Assembly (NCBI RefSeq): GCF_004798865.1
Contig: NW_025335268.1
Coordinates: forward strand, 73,050,546-73,114,545
DNA length: 64,000 bases
From: Varanus komodoensis
Lineage: Eukaryota; Chordata; Lepidosauria; Squamata; Varanidae
Direction of reading: 5' to 3'
The position numbers and the translations under genes are program-made. The notes under the pieces are model-generated. The model saw only the letters and a program-made list of their open reading frames with translations, was not told where the DNA came from and did no database searches. Every line of letters begins with the position of its first letter. Position 1 is the stretch's first letter. Positions 22,590-32,511 of this stretch are shown piece by piece.

Positions 22590-23060
22590 CCGGATTGGGG
22601 GCGGTGCACGGGGACGAGCCCCTGGCTTATCTCGCTGGACGCGGCCGGGCCAGAAGCGGAACTGGGCCCCTCCCTTTCCCTCTGACCATCTGCTGCCGCC
22701 GTCGAGCTGGGGAACATTGTGGGGCGCTCCACCGGACCCCGGGGGACAGCTGATGCCGCAGCCCGCGGCCATCGCTGGATCCACCGGGGCCGGAGGATGC
22801 CAGGCCGGTCGACACTGCTGCCGGAGGAGGACACCATCTTGCCGGCCGGCGAGTGCCATGTGGCTGCCCTTGCTTCCTCGCCCCTCTGGCGCTGGGTGAG
22901 AGCCATGCCGGATTGGGGGCGGGGTGCGGGGACGAGCCGCCAGCTTATCTCGCCAGACATGGCCGGGGCCGGCAACCAAAGAGTGACGGCCAAAGGGCGG
23001 TCGTCGCCGTTTGGGAGCCGTTTGGGGGCCATGCAGGGGTTGGCCTGGCCAGGGACTTTG
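22590..23060 (+). promoter_or_regulatory. L2 LINE 5' leader with a duplicated ~68-base motif
   Basis: The motif beginning ccggattgggggcgg occurs at 22590-22657 and again at 22908-22972, 318 bases apart, about 80 percent alike by eye (both continue through gggacgagcc and gcttatctcgc to ggccggg). The leader is very CpG-rich. LINE promoters are internal and lie in this position, and tandem promoter monomers are known in some LINE families, so these may be promoter modules. That role is inference. Frames on both strands here (up to 188 codons) reflect GC content. Confidence 0.6.
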
Positions 23061-23339
23061 TTGTTGGCCGGTGGGTGGGATTGCTAAATCAGGTTGGGGG
23101 GTTGTGGGGTGTTTTTAAGTGGTTTTAATGTGTTTTTAGTTTATTTTAATAGAGTCATCTTCGGCTTCGAATATGGGGTTGCCTGGGCAGCACGTGGGCG
23201 CTGCCATTGGGGTGGTCACAGGCAATGGACGTTATGGCGTTGGGGGGTCTAACGTGTCCGCGTAGAAGAAAGAGGGACTGATGGTTAACACCTGTTCCTC
23301 TTTCTGGTTATTCCCCCAACCTGAGGGTTCCAGGTAGGC

Positions 23340-24240
23340 CTGTCAACCCCCCCTAGGCCTGTTGGTGCTGTTGCTTAATGCCAGGTCAGTCCATAATAAA
23401 TCATCCCTCATCCATGACCTGATTGTGGATGAGGGGGCCAACGTGGCTTGCATTACAGAGACCTGGGCGGGAGAGAGGGGGGATGTCTCCCTCTCTCAAC
23501 TGTGTCTGCCCGGGTATCTGATCCAGCCCCGACCGCACCTGGAGGGGAGGGGATGGGCGGTCACTTTGGTTTACCGAGCCTCTATTTCCCTCACGTGGCT
23601 TCCTGTCCTCTCGAGGCTGGGTGCCTCTACTTGGGTGCCACCAAGTGCCTCTACTTGGTGTTGGACGACCGAGACAAACTGGAGATCCTGTTGGTGTACC
23701 GTGCACCCTTCTGCCCAACAGACTCCCTGCCTGAGCTGATGGAGATCGTCTTGGACCTGGTGTTGAGGACTCCCAGGATGTTGGTCCTGGGGGACTTCAA
23801 TCTCCATGCCGAGACTGGTCTGACCAGGGCGGCTCAGGACTTCATTTTTTTTTTATTTTTTTCGATTTATATCCTGCCTTTTTCCTACAAAGGGCTCAAG
23901 GCAGCTTATATCTCCTCCTCCATCTCATCCCCACAACAACAACCCTGTGAGGTAGGCTGGGCTGAGAGTCCGTGACTGGCCCAAAGTCACCCAGTTGGCT
24001 CCATGGCCGAGCGGGGACTCGAACCCAGATCGTCTGAGTCCCAGTCCCATGCTCTTCACCACTACGCCTCAACATGTCATTGGCCCGACCCATGAATGTA
24101 GGCACACTCTGGACCTGGTTTTCTCAATGGGACAGGAAGAGGGGGATCTGAGAGTGAGGAACTTGTGTCTGACACCCTTGTCATGGTCAGATCACTTCCT
24201 CGTGAGGTTTGAGCTCGAGAGCGGCCTTTCCCTCTGTAAG
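23340..24240 (+). pseudogene. L2 LINE AP-like endonuclease domain, broken
   Basis: The first block reads LLNARSVHNKSSLIHDLI and ACITETWAGE, the conserved start of LINE AP-type endonucleases (N and E are metal or DNA contacts). It continues in another frame with LILLVYRAP-like LEILLVYRAPFCP and VLGDFNLHAE, where GDFN is the conserved catalytic motif. After the inserted SINE, HVIGPTHECRHTLDLVF and LSWSDHFLVRF carry the C-terminal SDH motif. Defects: a frameshift around 23590-23640, the SINE at 23844-24069 and loss of some ten to fifteen codons at the insertion point. The enzyme would nick target DNA to prime reverse transcription. Confidence 0.85.
23844..24069 (-). mobile_element. MIR-like SINE inserted in the L2 endonuclease region
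   Basis: A well preserved antisense copy. The B box on the element strand is ggttcgagtcc (plus 24015-24025), a perfect RNA polymerase III B box. The A-box-like tagtggtgaagag lies near 24060. The core (complement of gtgactggcccaaagtcacc) and the tail atataaatcgaaaaaaat follow. It splits the L2 endonuclease between AAQDF and HVIGPTH, so it is younger than the L2 insertion. I see no clean target duplication, and some L2 sequence was lost at the junction. Confidence 0.88.
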
Positions 24241-24936
24241 GGTGCGGACACAATTGTGTTGGTCCACCCCCAGAGCAGGATGGATCCAGATGGATTCCTG
24301 AAGGCTTGGGGGATTTCCTGGTTGATAAGGCTGGTGCTCCTGTCGATGCCCTGGTTGAACTATGGAATGGGGAAATGACCAGAGCTATTGACATGATCAC
24401 TCCTAAGCGTCCTCTCCCACCTGGCAGAGCCCATTCATCCCCCTGATATACACCTGAACTACAGGCGATGAAACGGGTTGGGAGATGTCTAGAGCATAGG
24501 TGGAGGAAATCACGGGATGAATCTGACTGAACACACTTAAGAGCCCCCTATCGGGCCTATGCTGTGGCGGTGAGGGAGGCGAAGAAGAAATTCTTCTCTG
24601 CTTCCATTGCCTCCTCACAATGCTGTCCAGCGGAGCTCTTTCGGGTGGTACAGGGGCTGGTTCACCCAGGCCCCAAGAAAGATTTTGTGCCACTCTCGAC
24701 GGCCCGCTGTAACGACTTCGCCAAGCATTTCAAGGAGAAAATCACTCAGATTTGTCACGAGCTGGACTCAACTAGTGAATCAGAACCTTCTGGGGAGGTG
24801 CCAATGTTGCTGTCTGGTCCAGCAACACAACAATCTGTTGTTGTGGCCTGATGATATGGACAAGGTGCTTGGACAAGCACGTCCCACCACCTGCTTACTG
24901 GACCCTTGCCCATCATGGCTACTTAAGAAAGCCTAG
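24240..24936 (+). pseudogene. L2 LINE linker region, broken
   Basis: Between endonuclease and RT, remains are visible as RAPYRAYAVAVREAKKKFFS near 24540-24600 and DFAKHFKEKITQI near 24715-24755, then DPCPSWLLKKA just before a stop at 24934-24936. The pieces lie in different frames with stops near 24447 and 24528. LINEs usually have Trp or Gly where the last stop falls, so a substitution there closed an otherwise continuous frame. Confidence 0.8.
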
Positions 24937-26361
24937 GACGGGATAAGGACCTGGATCCTGGAGGTTGTCAACACCTCTCTAAGGGACAGCCGGGTACCTG
25001 CCCCTTTAAAGGAGGCGGTAGTCCGGCCAATCCTAAAGAAGGCATCCCTGGATCCAGAAATGGCCGCCAATTATAGACCGGTGGCCAACATCCCGTTTTT
25101 GGGCAAGGTGTTAGAGCGGGTGGTGGCGGGACAACTCCAAGCACTCTTGGATGAAACTGATTATCTGGACCCATTTCAGTCTGGCTTCAGACCCGGGTAT
25201 GCTTCTGAATCTGCCTTGGTCGCCCTGTATGATGACCTATGCAGGGAGAGAGACAGGGGGAGTGTGTCCCTGTTGGTCCTTCTCGACCTCTCAGCGGCTT
25301 TCGATACCATCAACCATGGTATCCTTCTGGACAGGCTTGCGGGATTGGGGGTTGGAGGCACTGCTTTGCAGTGCTTCCACTCCTATCTCAATGGCCGATT
25401 CCAGAAGGTGGTGCTGGGGGACTATGGCTCTGCGCCATGGCAGCTATGCCATGGAGTTTCGCAGGGGTCCGTTTTGTCCCCCTTGCTATTCAACATCTAC
25501 ATGAAACTGCTGGGAGAGGTCATCAGGAGGTGTGGGCTGCGGAATCATCAGTATGCTGATGATACCCAGCTCTACCTCTTGTTTTCAACCAATCCAGGTG
25601 AGGCAGTGGCTGTGCTGAACCGGTGCCTGGCCGAGGTAATGGGCTGGATGAGGGCCAATAAACTGAAGCTCAATCCAGACAAGACGGAGGTCCTGTTGGT
25701 AGGTGGGTTGGGCTTTGGGGTGGGGGACCTGGACCTTGTCCTGAATGGGGTTGCACTCCCTCTTAGGGACAGGGTTCGCAGCTTGGGAGTGCTCCTCTAC
25801 CCAGAGCTGTCATTAGAAGCTCAGGTGACGACGGTGGCGAGGAGCGCTTTCCTTCAGCTTCGGCTGATCCATCAGTTGCATCCCTACCTGGAGAACGATT
25901 GCCTGGCAACAGTGACACATGCATTGGTAACTTCCCAATTAGACTTCTGTAATGCGCTCTACATGGGGCTACCCTTGAAGATGGTCCAGATACTTCAATT
26001 GGTGCAAAACAGAACTGCCAGGTTGCTGATGGGGACTGGGCGTTGTTCTCATATAACCCCAGTCCTCCGTCAGCTCCACTGGCTTCCCATTGAAGTCCGG
26101 GCCCAATTCAAGGTGTTGGTTATCACCTATAAAGCCCTCAACGGCTTGGGTCCTGGTTATCTAAAGGAGCGCTTGTGTCCGTATATGCCCTCCCGCCCCT
26201 TGAGATCAGTGGAGGAGGCCCTTCTCCGAGAGCCCTCCGTGAAAGATATTAGGCGGGTGAGTACCCGGAGGAGGGCTTTCTCTGTGGTGGCGTCCAGTCT
26301 ATGGAATGCGCTCCCCAGAGAGGTCCGCCTGGCGCCGTCGTTATTTGTGTTTCGGCGCTAG
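24937..26361 (+). CDS. L2 LINE reverse transcriptase and C-terminal frame
   Basis: An uninterrupted frame of 474 codons (first ATG at 25060, 433 residues). RT motifs in order: VVRPILKKASLDP and NYRPVANIPFLGKVLERVV (fingers), DLSAAFDTINHGILLDRL (motif A with catalytic Asp), GVSQGSVLSPLLFNIYM (motif B), YADDTQLYL (motif C, 25552-25578), LKLNPDKTEVLLVG (motif D). The L2 C-terminal region follows: LVTSQLDFCNALYMGLPLK, LHWLPIEVRAQFKVLVITYK, and the terminal WNALPREVRLAPSLFVFRR. All core catalytic residues are present. The natural protein begins further upstream with the endonuclease, so this is a fragment of ORF2 rather than an independent gene; the ATG is not a proven start. The length matches the RT plus C-terminal part of L2 ORF2. 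The intact frame suggests a relatively recent insertion. Confidence 0.88.
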   Translation, partial: DGIRTWILEVVNTSLRDSRVPAPLKEAVVRPILKKASLDPEMAANYRPVANIPFLGKVLERVVAGQLQALLDETDYLDPFQSGFRPGYASESALVALYDDLCRERDRGSVSLLVLLDLSAAFDTINHGILLDRLAGLGVGGTALQCFHSYLNGRFQKVVLGDYGSAPWQLCHGVSQGSVLSPLLFNIYMKLLGEVIRRCGLRNHQYADDTQLYLLFSTNPGEAVAVLNRCLAEVMGWMRANKLKLNPDKTEVLLVGGLGFGVGDLDLVLNGVALPLRDRVRSLGVLLYPELSLEAQVTTVARSAFLQLRLIHQLHPYLENDCLATVTHALVTSQLDFCNALYMGLPLKMVQILQLVQNRTARLLMGTGRCSHITPVLRQLHWLPIEVRAQFKVLVITYKALNGLGPGYLKERLCPYMPSRPLRSVEEALLREPSVKDIRRVSTRRRAFSVVASSLWNALPREVRLAPSLFVFRR

Positions 26362-26550
26362 GCCAAGACCTTTTTATTTAAAAGTTATTTTAATTGTTAA
26401 TTGGACTATTTATTGGGTTTTATATTGTGCCGAGGTGTCTCCAAGTTTTTAAAGTTAATTGTGTGTATTATGTCTGTTTTGTAAGCCGCCCCGAGGCTCT
26501 TTGTGAATGGGGCGGCATAGAAATATTTTAAATAAATAAAATAAATAATG
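26362..26550 (+). other. L2 LINE 3' untranslated end and tail
   Basis: After the stop come aagacctttttatttaaaag, an AT-rich middle, and the hairpin-like end taagccgccccgaggctctt/gaatggggcggcatagaaat, in which gccgcccc and ggggcggc can pair. The element finishes with repeats of ataa. Such a stem and short tandem tail are what the L2 reverse transcriptase recognises; the MIR-like SINE tails of this window resemble it. Confidence 0.8.
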
Positions 26551-28807
26551 GACAAAGACTATCTTGCAGAGTAGATTTCAGAGTGAGCTAAGGCACTGTA
26601 AGGATATTCCTACTCTAGTTGGGCTGCATAGAATGTTGACTGGAGCTTGTAGCTCAAGTTTTCAGTGAACTTCAAAATATTAGCCAGGCTTGGACAAACC
26701 CAAGGCGTCCTCCAGACATCACTCACTGTGAAATCAACAATAATGGCATCTTAAAGGCTAACTAATTTCAGCTGGTGTCAGATTTCACAGTCCAGAACCC
26801 TCTTCATCAGGTGGATCTTCACACTGTTGTGACGATGCTAGAGCATTGATCCACACACACCAGTAAATCCATCAGTTCCAACCAGTGGTATTCTACTGTA
26901 TTTCATGTGTTGTATTGGACGGTATAGACAATCAGTCAAACAGTCGATCCATCGATCAATAAAAGCATTTGGGAAGGGGGTGTATTTGTGCACACACGTG
27001 AACATGCAGTATGAAATCATCGCACTGAGTTCACCTCCTGCCCTTTTTCCTCTTGTGAGGAGCCGGCCTCGTCCCCTTGACTCCACTCTCGCCTGCCAGT
27101 AATAAAAGGAGACAAAGCCCGCTGCAGAGCTGAGCGAAGGCCTCTGCAACAGGCACCTTCGCCCTGAGAAAGTGCGCATCCTTCCATCCTGCCCTCCTTG
27201 CATGGCACTGTCAGCAGTGCCCAGCCTTGCCAGGGCCAGGTGGGATCAAGACGCAATCCCATCAGGACTCTGCGCATTACTGGAAAGGGGCTAGCGCCTG
27301 CCCAGGCGTGGCAGGGGGCTCCAGCGGCCTGGTGGGGTGGCGGGCACACCATCGAGCTTCCTCACGTGCCGCGTCGGCACTTTCCTGCGTTCTGCCTGCG
27401 CTGGGAGGACAAGAGCACGGTGGGGCTGCGCCCGCCTTGCCCCCCTCTGGAGATGGTCCTGGGCCAGCTGCCTTGCCGTTGATTTTCTCTCCAAAGGCAT
27501 CTTCACATGGGCTTCCTGGCAGACTTAAGAACAGGAGCTTTCCTCCTCATTATGCTTGCAAGTCTGGAACCGCTTTGCATATCAAGTGCGGACCAGTCCA
27601 GGGAATAGAGGTGCTCTTGGTGTGATTCTGTACATGAGAAGATACCGCCTTGAATTCATATCCTGCCTTCTGAATGGCGTCCCGTGAAGAGGGAGCGATT
27701 TGCTACATTCCTTAATAGAATAAACGGTGGAAAGAACCAGGGCCAATTATCCTGCTCTTTTCCTCAGCACAGGCAGCCTTGGGGTCCATGTGGTTATTTA
27801 TATATCATCCATTCATCTTAGACATTCCATAGTTTTAGCATTCACAGGAAGTGTGGCTTGTGGCTCATGATTATCTGATGATATGCAAATGGCGTCTCCC
27901 AGGTAGGAAGCTGGAGTGTCACTCAGGACACTCGGCTGATATTGGTAAACCTTAAGAAAACTTTGGTTAACTGAAGACTGCAGGTCCCTAGACGGGAAAT
28001 AATAGCTTGTGAAACCTTAATGGATATTTAGCTTTGATGTCAAATTTATTAATCCCAGTCTCCCTCTCACTCACAGCTTCTTCTTCTGCTGTGTAAAGTT
28101 GATGCCTTTTAGTTCAAGGACAAAAATGGAAGAGAAAACAGAATGTGATGAGTTTTCTGTGTTGAATTAGGGAAAAAATAGCCTTGAAATGTTAATTGCG
28201 TGCAAAGGAGAATTAGAAATGAGGTGAAATAATTTGGGAGAGAAGATAGAGGGGCTGTTCTTTCTCCCCACCTGCAATGAACAATGAGCGTAGATTTATT
28301 TTAGAAAGTTGTAAAACTTCCAATGTGAGCTGATAAGAATGCATACCTTTGTGCTTCACAAAAGCACTGGGCAGCTGGCAGCATTCTTTCCCCTAAAAAG
28401 TGATGTGAATGTAAAATGTTATCTTACCTTTTGGTAGAGGCAGGAAGGATCTGATTAAAGCAAGACAACATAATTGTGAGAAACATTTCCTTTGCTGCTG
28501 TTCTCAAGAGCAAGCCCAACTAAGTTTGCAAGGTTTCCAAACACTGTTGAGGGCTCATCAAATCTGGGGTGGGGGGGACATTGCACAGAGAACTGGCTTT
28601 CACAGTGGCCAAGAGGAAACCAGTCAGCTGGGAAGTCCCCGCTTCCTGTGTCCCTTTGCCGTGACTTCACCAGTTTGCCCATTTTCACCCATTTTCACTA
28701 GTTTCATGTTCCTTCTCTAATACAAGGATAATTTATCTAGCCTGTTAGACAGTGAAGTTGTGATTATGGAGAGAACTTTTGTGACTTCTTTGAAAGATTC
28801 GTTATCG
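26551..28807. other. Non-coding stretch, mostly unique
   Basis: Apart from the short repeat at 26735 nothing was recognised. A patch at 27050-27480 is GC-rich and gives overlapping frames up to 132 codons on both strands with no known similarity. From 27660 to 28800 the sequence is AT-moderate and unique-looking. Confidence 0.45.
26735..26840. repeat. Unclassified interspersed repeat (tail-like)
   Basis: The phrases aatggcatcttaaaggctaa, ctaatttcagctggtgtcag and cctcttcatcaggtgga match a common amniote interspersed repeat of the form 'ggtgccacaaggctaac...tttcatggactacagcccacttcatcagatg'. I cannot name the family. A related piece is at 49250-49320. Confidence 0.4.
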
Positions 28808-28876
28808 GTTGGAGCCGGGGGTCAGACTAGATGGCCCGGGAGACCCCTTCTGACTCGCTCTGTTTCTATGTTTTTG
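28808..28876 (+). mobile_element. CR1 LINE 3' tail
   Basis: It shows ggagccgggggtcagactag, atggcccgggagaccccttc and the end ctctgtttctatgtttttg. Same subfamily as the 8070 copy, only about 70 bases long. Confidence 0.72.
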
Positions 28877-29939
28877 TAAGTGCCAAGCACCTTTAGGAGA
28901 CACAAATCAATGAAATTAAACACAGATGTAAATTAAGTTGTGGGTCAGTCACATGGAACTGCTGTCTGTGTGTTCTCATTGTCTTAATATGGTACATGGG
29001 TGTTAGTAGTAAAAGCAAGCTTCTGTGTGGAGCTGTTCTCACAATTTCCCTTTAAATTGGGGCAAGAACTTTGAGAGTGAGGAGCACTGTAAAGCACTTT
29101 TCATTATGATTTAGGGAGAAAAGGAATCCAGCGCAGAGTTGGTTGGCAGACTGATTTAGGCGGCTTGGAAAAAAGTTGCCTTGAATCTAAAAGGTGTTAC
29201 AGTGGATTAGATCTGTATATTGTTGTGCTGTTAATGTCTTTCAACATCACTTTTCCATCAAATGGTACTCCTTAATATCCTTGCTGGCTGTACTTGTCTT
29301 ACAAAGTGCCCTGTGAGACCGTATTTTATTATTCTTAGTCCATAAAGTTAGAGAAGTTGCTAAGTCCATGTGGAAAATGTAGGGTTGGTATCTCCTCATC
29401 AAGTGGAGTTGGCCAGAAGTGTTCCTGGCCATGTCCTCATCTGTCTGTGCCGTGGTGAGTCTGGCACATGAGAACTAGAAGCCCAAGTTCCCAGGAGGAG
29501 CTCAGCTCTAGTAATCACCGGGTGCCCCTGTACGTTTCCTCCACCATCGGGTGTCTCCCGGTCAGTCTCAATGGCTTTGTCATCCAGGCCTTTATACGCT
29601 GTGAAACCCCCAACTGCACTACATCAAATGCACACACCCCATCACTGACTAGCTGCTTTCTGTCCCACTTACACTGTATGGATAATTATGGAGATCTGTT
29701 TAACACAGTAGCACCAGTATGTTCATGGAAAGACTCGAATGCTTCTCTGGAGGCATGTCATTATTTAACATAGAAGCCACAGAATTGTTCGTATCATGTG
29801 TGGGTTTCCACAGACACAGAAACACTGTCAGGGCTTTGTGAGGCTGCTGACATTTAACCTCTGCCTCCATGCAGCTTGGATGGTTGTCATGAGCTTGGAC
29901 ATGGGTTGACGGAAGAAACTCGGAGAGGACCAGTTGGTT
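28877..29939. other. Non-coding stretch, nothing recognised
   Basis: Unique-looking AT-moderate sequence; no repeat, exon or RNA gene recognised. The longest frame is about 100 codons at 29468-29773, without motifs. Confidence 0.45.
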
Positions 29940-30175
29940 AGAAACATAGAAATATAGAAACAGAGTGAGTCAGAAGGGGCCTCCCGGGCCATCTAATCTG
30001 ACCCCCAGCTCCAGCCACTCATGACATGCCCACCATGTGCATGTCCAGCCTATCCTTGAACACCCTCACCGATGGGGCCTCAACCCCCTCCCGTGGAAGC
30101 CCATTCCATGCCCTGGGGGTCCTAACTGCCAGGAAGTGCTTCCTGGCATCTAAATGGAACCTTGGTTGAATCTTT
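29940..30175 (-). mobile_element. CR1 LINE 3' end fragment
   Basis: Antisense copy starting at the terminal repeats (gaaacatagaaatatagaaa), then cagaaggggcctcccgggcc, atctaatctgacccccagct, and continuing inward with catgcccaccatgtgcatgt, ccatgccctgggggtcctaa and tgccaggaagtgcttcctgg. On the minus strand the last coding remnant is visible as WNGLPREGVEAPSVRVFKDR followed by LDMHMVGMS, the end of a CR1 ORF2 of this subfamily. 5' truncated. Confidence 0.8.
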
Positions 30176-31479
30176 TGAAAGTAAAGAATACTCTGGCATA
30201 TAAATTTTGGATTTACAGGAGTGCTTGCTTGCATACTAAAGATTAAAGTTTAGGTTCCTTCTTATCACTAACGTCTAGGAATGTCACCACCACTCTTCCT
30301 CAGCTCTCTACAGGGTGCCTACCTGCCATGTCCTACGCGTCAGACAAAATTAAAGCACTCCAGTGTTTAATTATTTGCTTTCGCATGGTTGAGGCACACT
30401 GAATGAATCTCTCTTGACGTGTGATTTTTTCAGTGTGTGCGTGTGTGTGCGTTGTGGAGTGTGGGGTTGGGAAAAGATTGGCAACTCTTCATTTGTTATG
30501 ACATTTTAAAGCCTGTATTTAGTGGTGGCAGCATTGAAAACTCCAGACAGCGCAACTATGGAGCTCCTCTCCATTCGGAAGTTTGCCAAATTTCCATCAC
30601 TACATCCCGCTTTGAGAAAGACATTTTAAGAAAGGAGAACTTGATCTGTTTTGAACCAGCACTTGGTGACCTAGCAGGGGGCCTGAGATGAGTCTTCTCC
30701 ACGAAGCTTAACCCCTTCTTATCCCACCCACTCAATTCCAAGGTTGCTCGGGTCCTCCCTAGGTTGATGCATAGCCTCAAAACCACACACTCCAACCTCT
30801 GAAAAGCCACCATTGCTTTTGAATTTTGAATAATTAGTAGCTGTTTTCCTGATGCTTTATCCTAATTGCATTTGTGAGTACCAGAAATCCGCTCTGTGAC
30901 CCTATTGGAATAGGCAGTTAGGCTGGCTTAGATCAAGGAACAGCAGGTTGGATTGAGGCACCACTTTGTACCCTGGATTCCATATTGGAAGGTGCACCAT
31001 ACAGGGATAAAAATCATAAACAGTTCTCACTTGAATTTCTTCAGTTTCCACAGACAGAACTCAAGACCACTTGTCACAAAACTGCACCTGAAGAGGTGCT
31101 GTGGGAATACGGGGACACCCCTCCTTTGTGCAATAGGAAGCGTTATTTGGCTGGAATGTGCATTGTTTTTGCAGCGAAACAGGTACCTTGGGCAGAGGCA
31201 AGCATGGCCTGCTTCTTTCTTTCTTTCTTCTTTCTTTCCCATAGCAATGCCCCAAGGCCTCTGGCAGTGCAGGTTTCAAAGGTACACCCAGCTAAGAAAT
31301 GATCTAAATAAGCACCTACCAAGTGGCAGCTGCCAAGAATGATCAAAGCCCGGGCGCTGTGCGGTTGGAAGGTTACACCATCCGGCTGGGGTGCGAGAGG
31401 CATGACAGTGACACAGGCTCACACGTGGAACATGGGCTCCTGCGGAGCTGCCGCTGTTCCAGCTGCCTTGTTTGATCAC
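30176..31479. other. Non-coding stretch, nothing recognised
   Basis: Unique-looking. A GT run lies at 30431-30455, and a (ttctttc)n-like pyrimidine run near 31210-31240. Frames up to 129 codons occur on both strands around 30950-31600 without recognisable domains. Confidence 0.45.
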
Positions 31480-31790
31480 ATCTATATTAGGATTAACGTG
31501 TCCCTCCCCTCCCTCAACACCCACCCCCGATCTTTTATAGCGTGCCTATTAAGAGCATTTGCCGGAGTTAAAGGAACAGCTGCAGTGTCTGAACACAATT
31601 CATTTTGAGGAAGACGCCTGATGCTATTTATTTACTCGGTGCTATAAAACTGTAATGCAGTAAATAATGACTCCCACTGGGACACGGGGGGTGAATCGGC
31701 GATCATTGTCTCTCCCAGCGGATGAACAGGGCTCACACAGAGCCATAATGACCCGGATCTCTTCCTGGGGATGCTGCTCGTACACCTGAT
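31480..31790. promoter_or_regulatory. Candidate conserved non-coding block
   Basis: Repeat-free with a dense mixture of AT-rich words separated by GC-containing ones (attaggattaacgtgtccct, tgctatttatttactcggtg, cactgtaat-like ctgtaatgcagtaaataatg). The texture resembles vertebrate conserved elements, and no sensible frame exists. The call is by texture only. Confidence 0.28.
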
Positions 31791-32511
31791 GCCAGGTACA
31801 ACTGCCAGGCTGAAGGGTGGAATCTGGGCCCCTTGGGATGGAGAGGAGGAGGGGGCACAGTGGCTTTGGAGGAGTTAGTGGGGGTCTCAGATGGGGTGCT
31901 CACCTGTCCGTGTGGGGCAACACCTCCTAACGCCTGGATGCTGCAGACACTGTTGGCTCATAGTTCTCCACAGCTCAGGCAAATGTGAGATCGCAGTCAT
32001 AAGGAAGGGAAGGCGTGCGGTGCAAGGAAGGTGCCTTCACGGGCCCCACGTGGAAGGCCCCACTGGCACCCCAGCCCGTTTCGCTAACTAGCCGACGCAA
32101 TCCACTGGCAAGTTCTCCCCGCAAGCCGCACAAAACCATGCACGGACCTGATTTCCGGTACCTCCCGCTAATTTCAGGGGGTGCCGTGAGGGGAGCTCGC
32201 CAGGGGACTGTGCCTCACTGGGGCTGGGTCCGCTTGGCCGCCTCGTCTGCTGTCTGAGCAGTCTTAGGGGCAGCCCCCTAAGCGAGGACCCAGAACCCTT
32301 CCTCTGGAGATGTGTGTCACTGGGAGGCCCTCTGCCCCACCGCCCTGCTGTCCAGGAGCACTTGCGGAAACACAGGCATGGGGCACTGGTGGTCCCTCCT
32401 GCCCATGCCCCCCCCCCCCCCGGATTCATAGGCCTTCTGCTCCCACTGGTGTCTCCGCCTTCTGTCCCACTCCCCTGGCATCTTTCTGCCTGAGTTTTCC
32501 AAGCTAAAATC
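31791..32511. other. Non-coding stretch, GC-rich toward the right
   Basis: No repeat or exon was recognised. A run of 14 C lies at 32408-32421. Overlapping frames of 65-141 codons on both strands reflect GC content. Confidence 0.45.

Larger units (their letters stand above)
22590..26550 (+). mobile_element. L2-clade LINE, nearly full length
   Basis: A plus-strand L2-type non-LTR element of about 4 kb. In order: a GC- and CpG-rich 5' leader with an internal duplication (22590-23060); an endonuclease domain (about 23362-24240) interrupted by a SINE at 23844-24069; a linker (24370-24930) with several breaks; a long open reverse-transcriptase and C-terminal frame (24937-26361); and a 3' untranslated end with taagccgccccgaggctctt and a terminal (ataa)n tail (about 26527-26549). 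L2 elements encode an AP-type endonuclease and RT that copy RNA into DNA at a nicked target. The copy carries at least one frameshift in the endonuclease, stops in the linker and one stop just before the RT frame, so it is inactive as it stands. L2 is an active or recently active family in lizards. Related tails occur at 32573 and 43556. Confidence 0.92.

Noticed and set aside
22466-23032. 188-codon minus-strand frame in the L2 leader
   Set aside because: It lies antisense to the GC-rich LINE leader. Its repeats (DKPGARPRAPPPIRP and DKLAARPRTPPPIRH) only mirror the duplicated leader motif.
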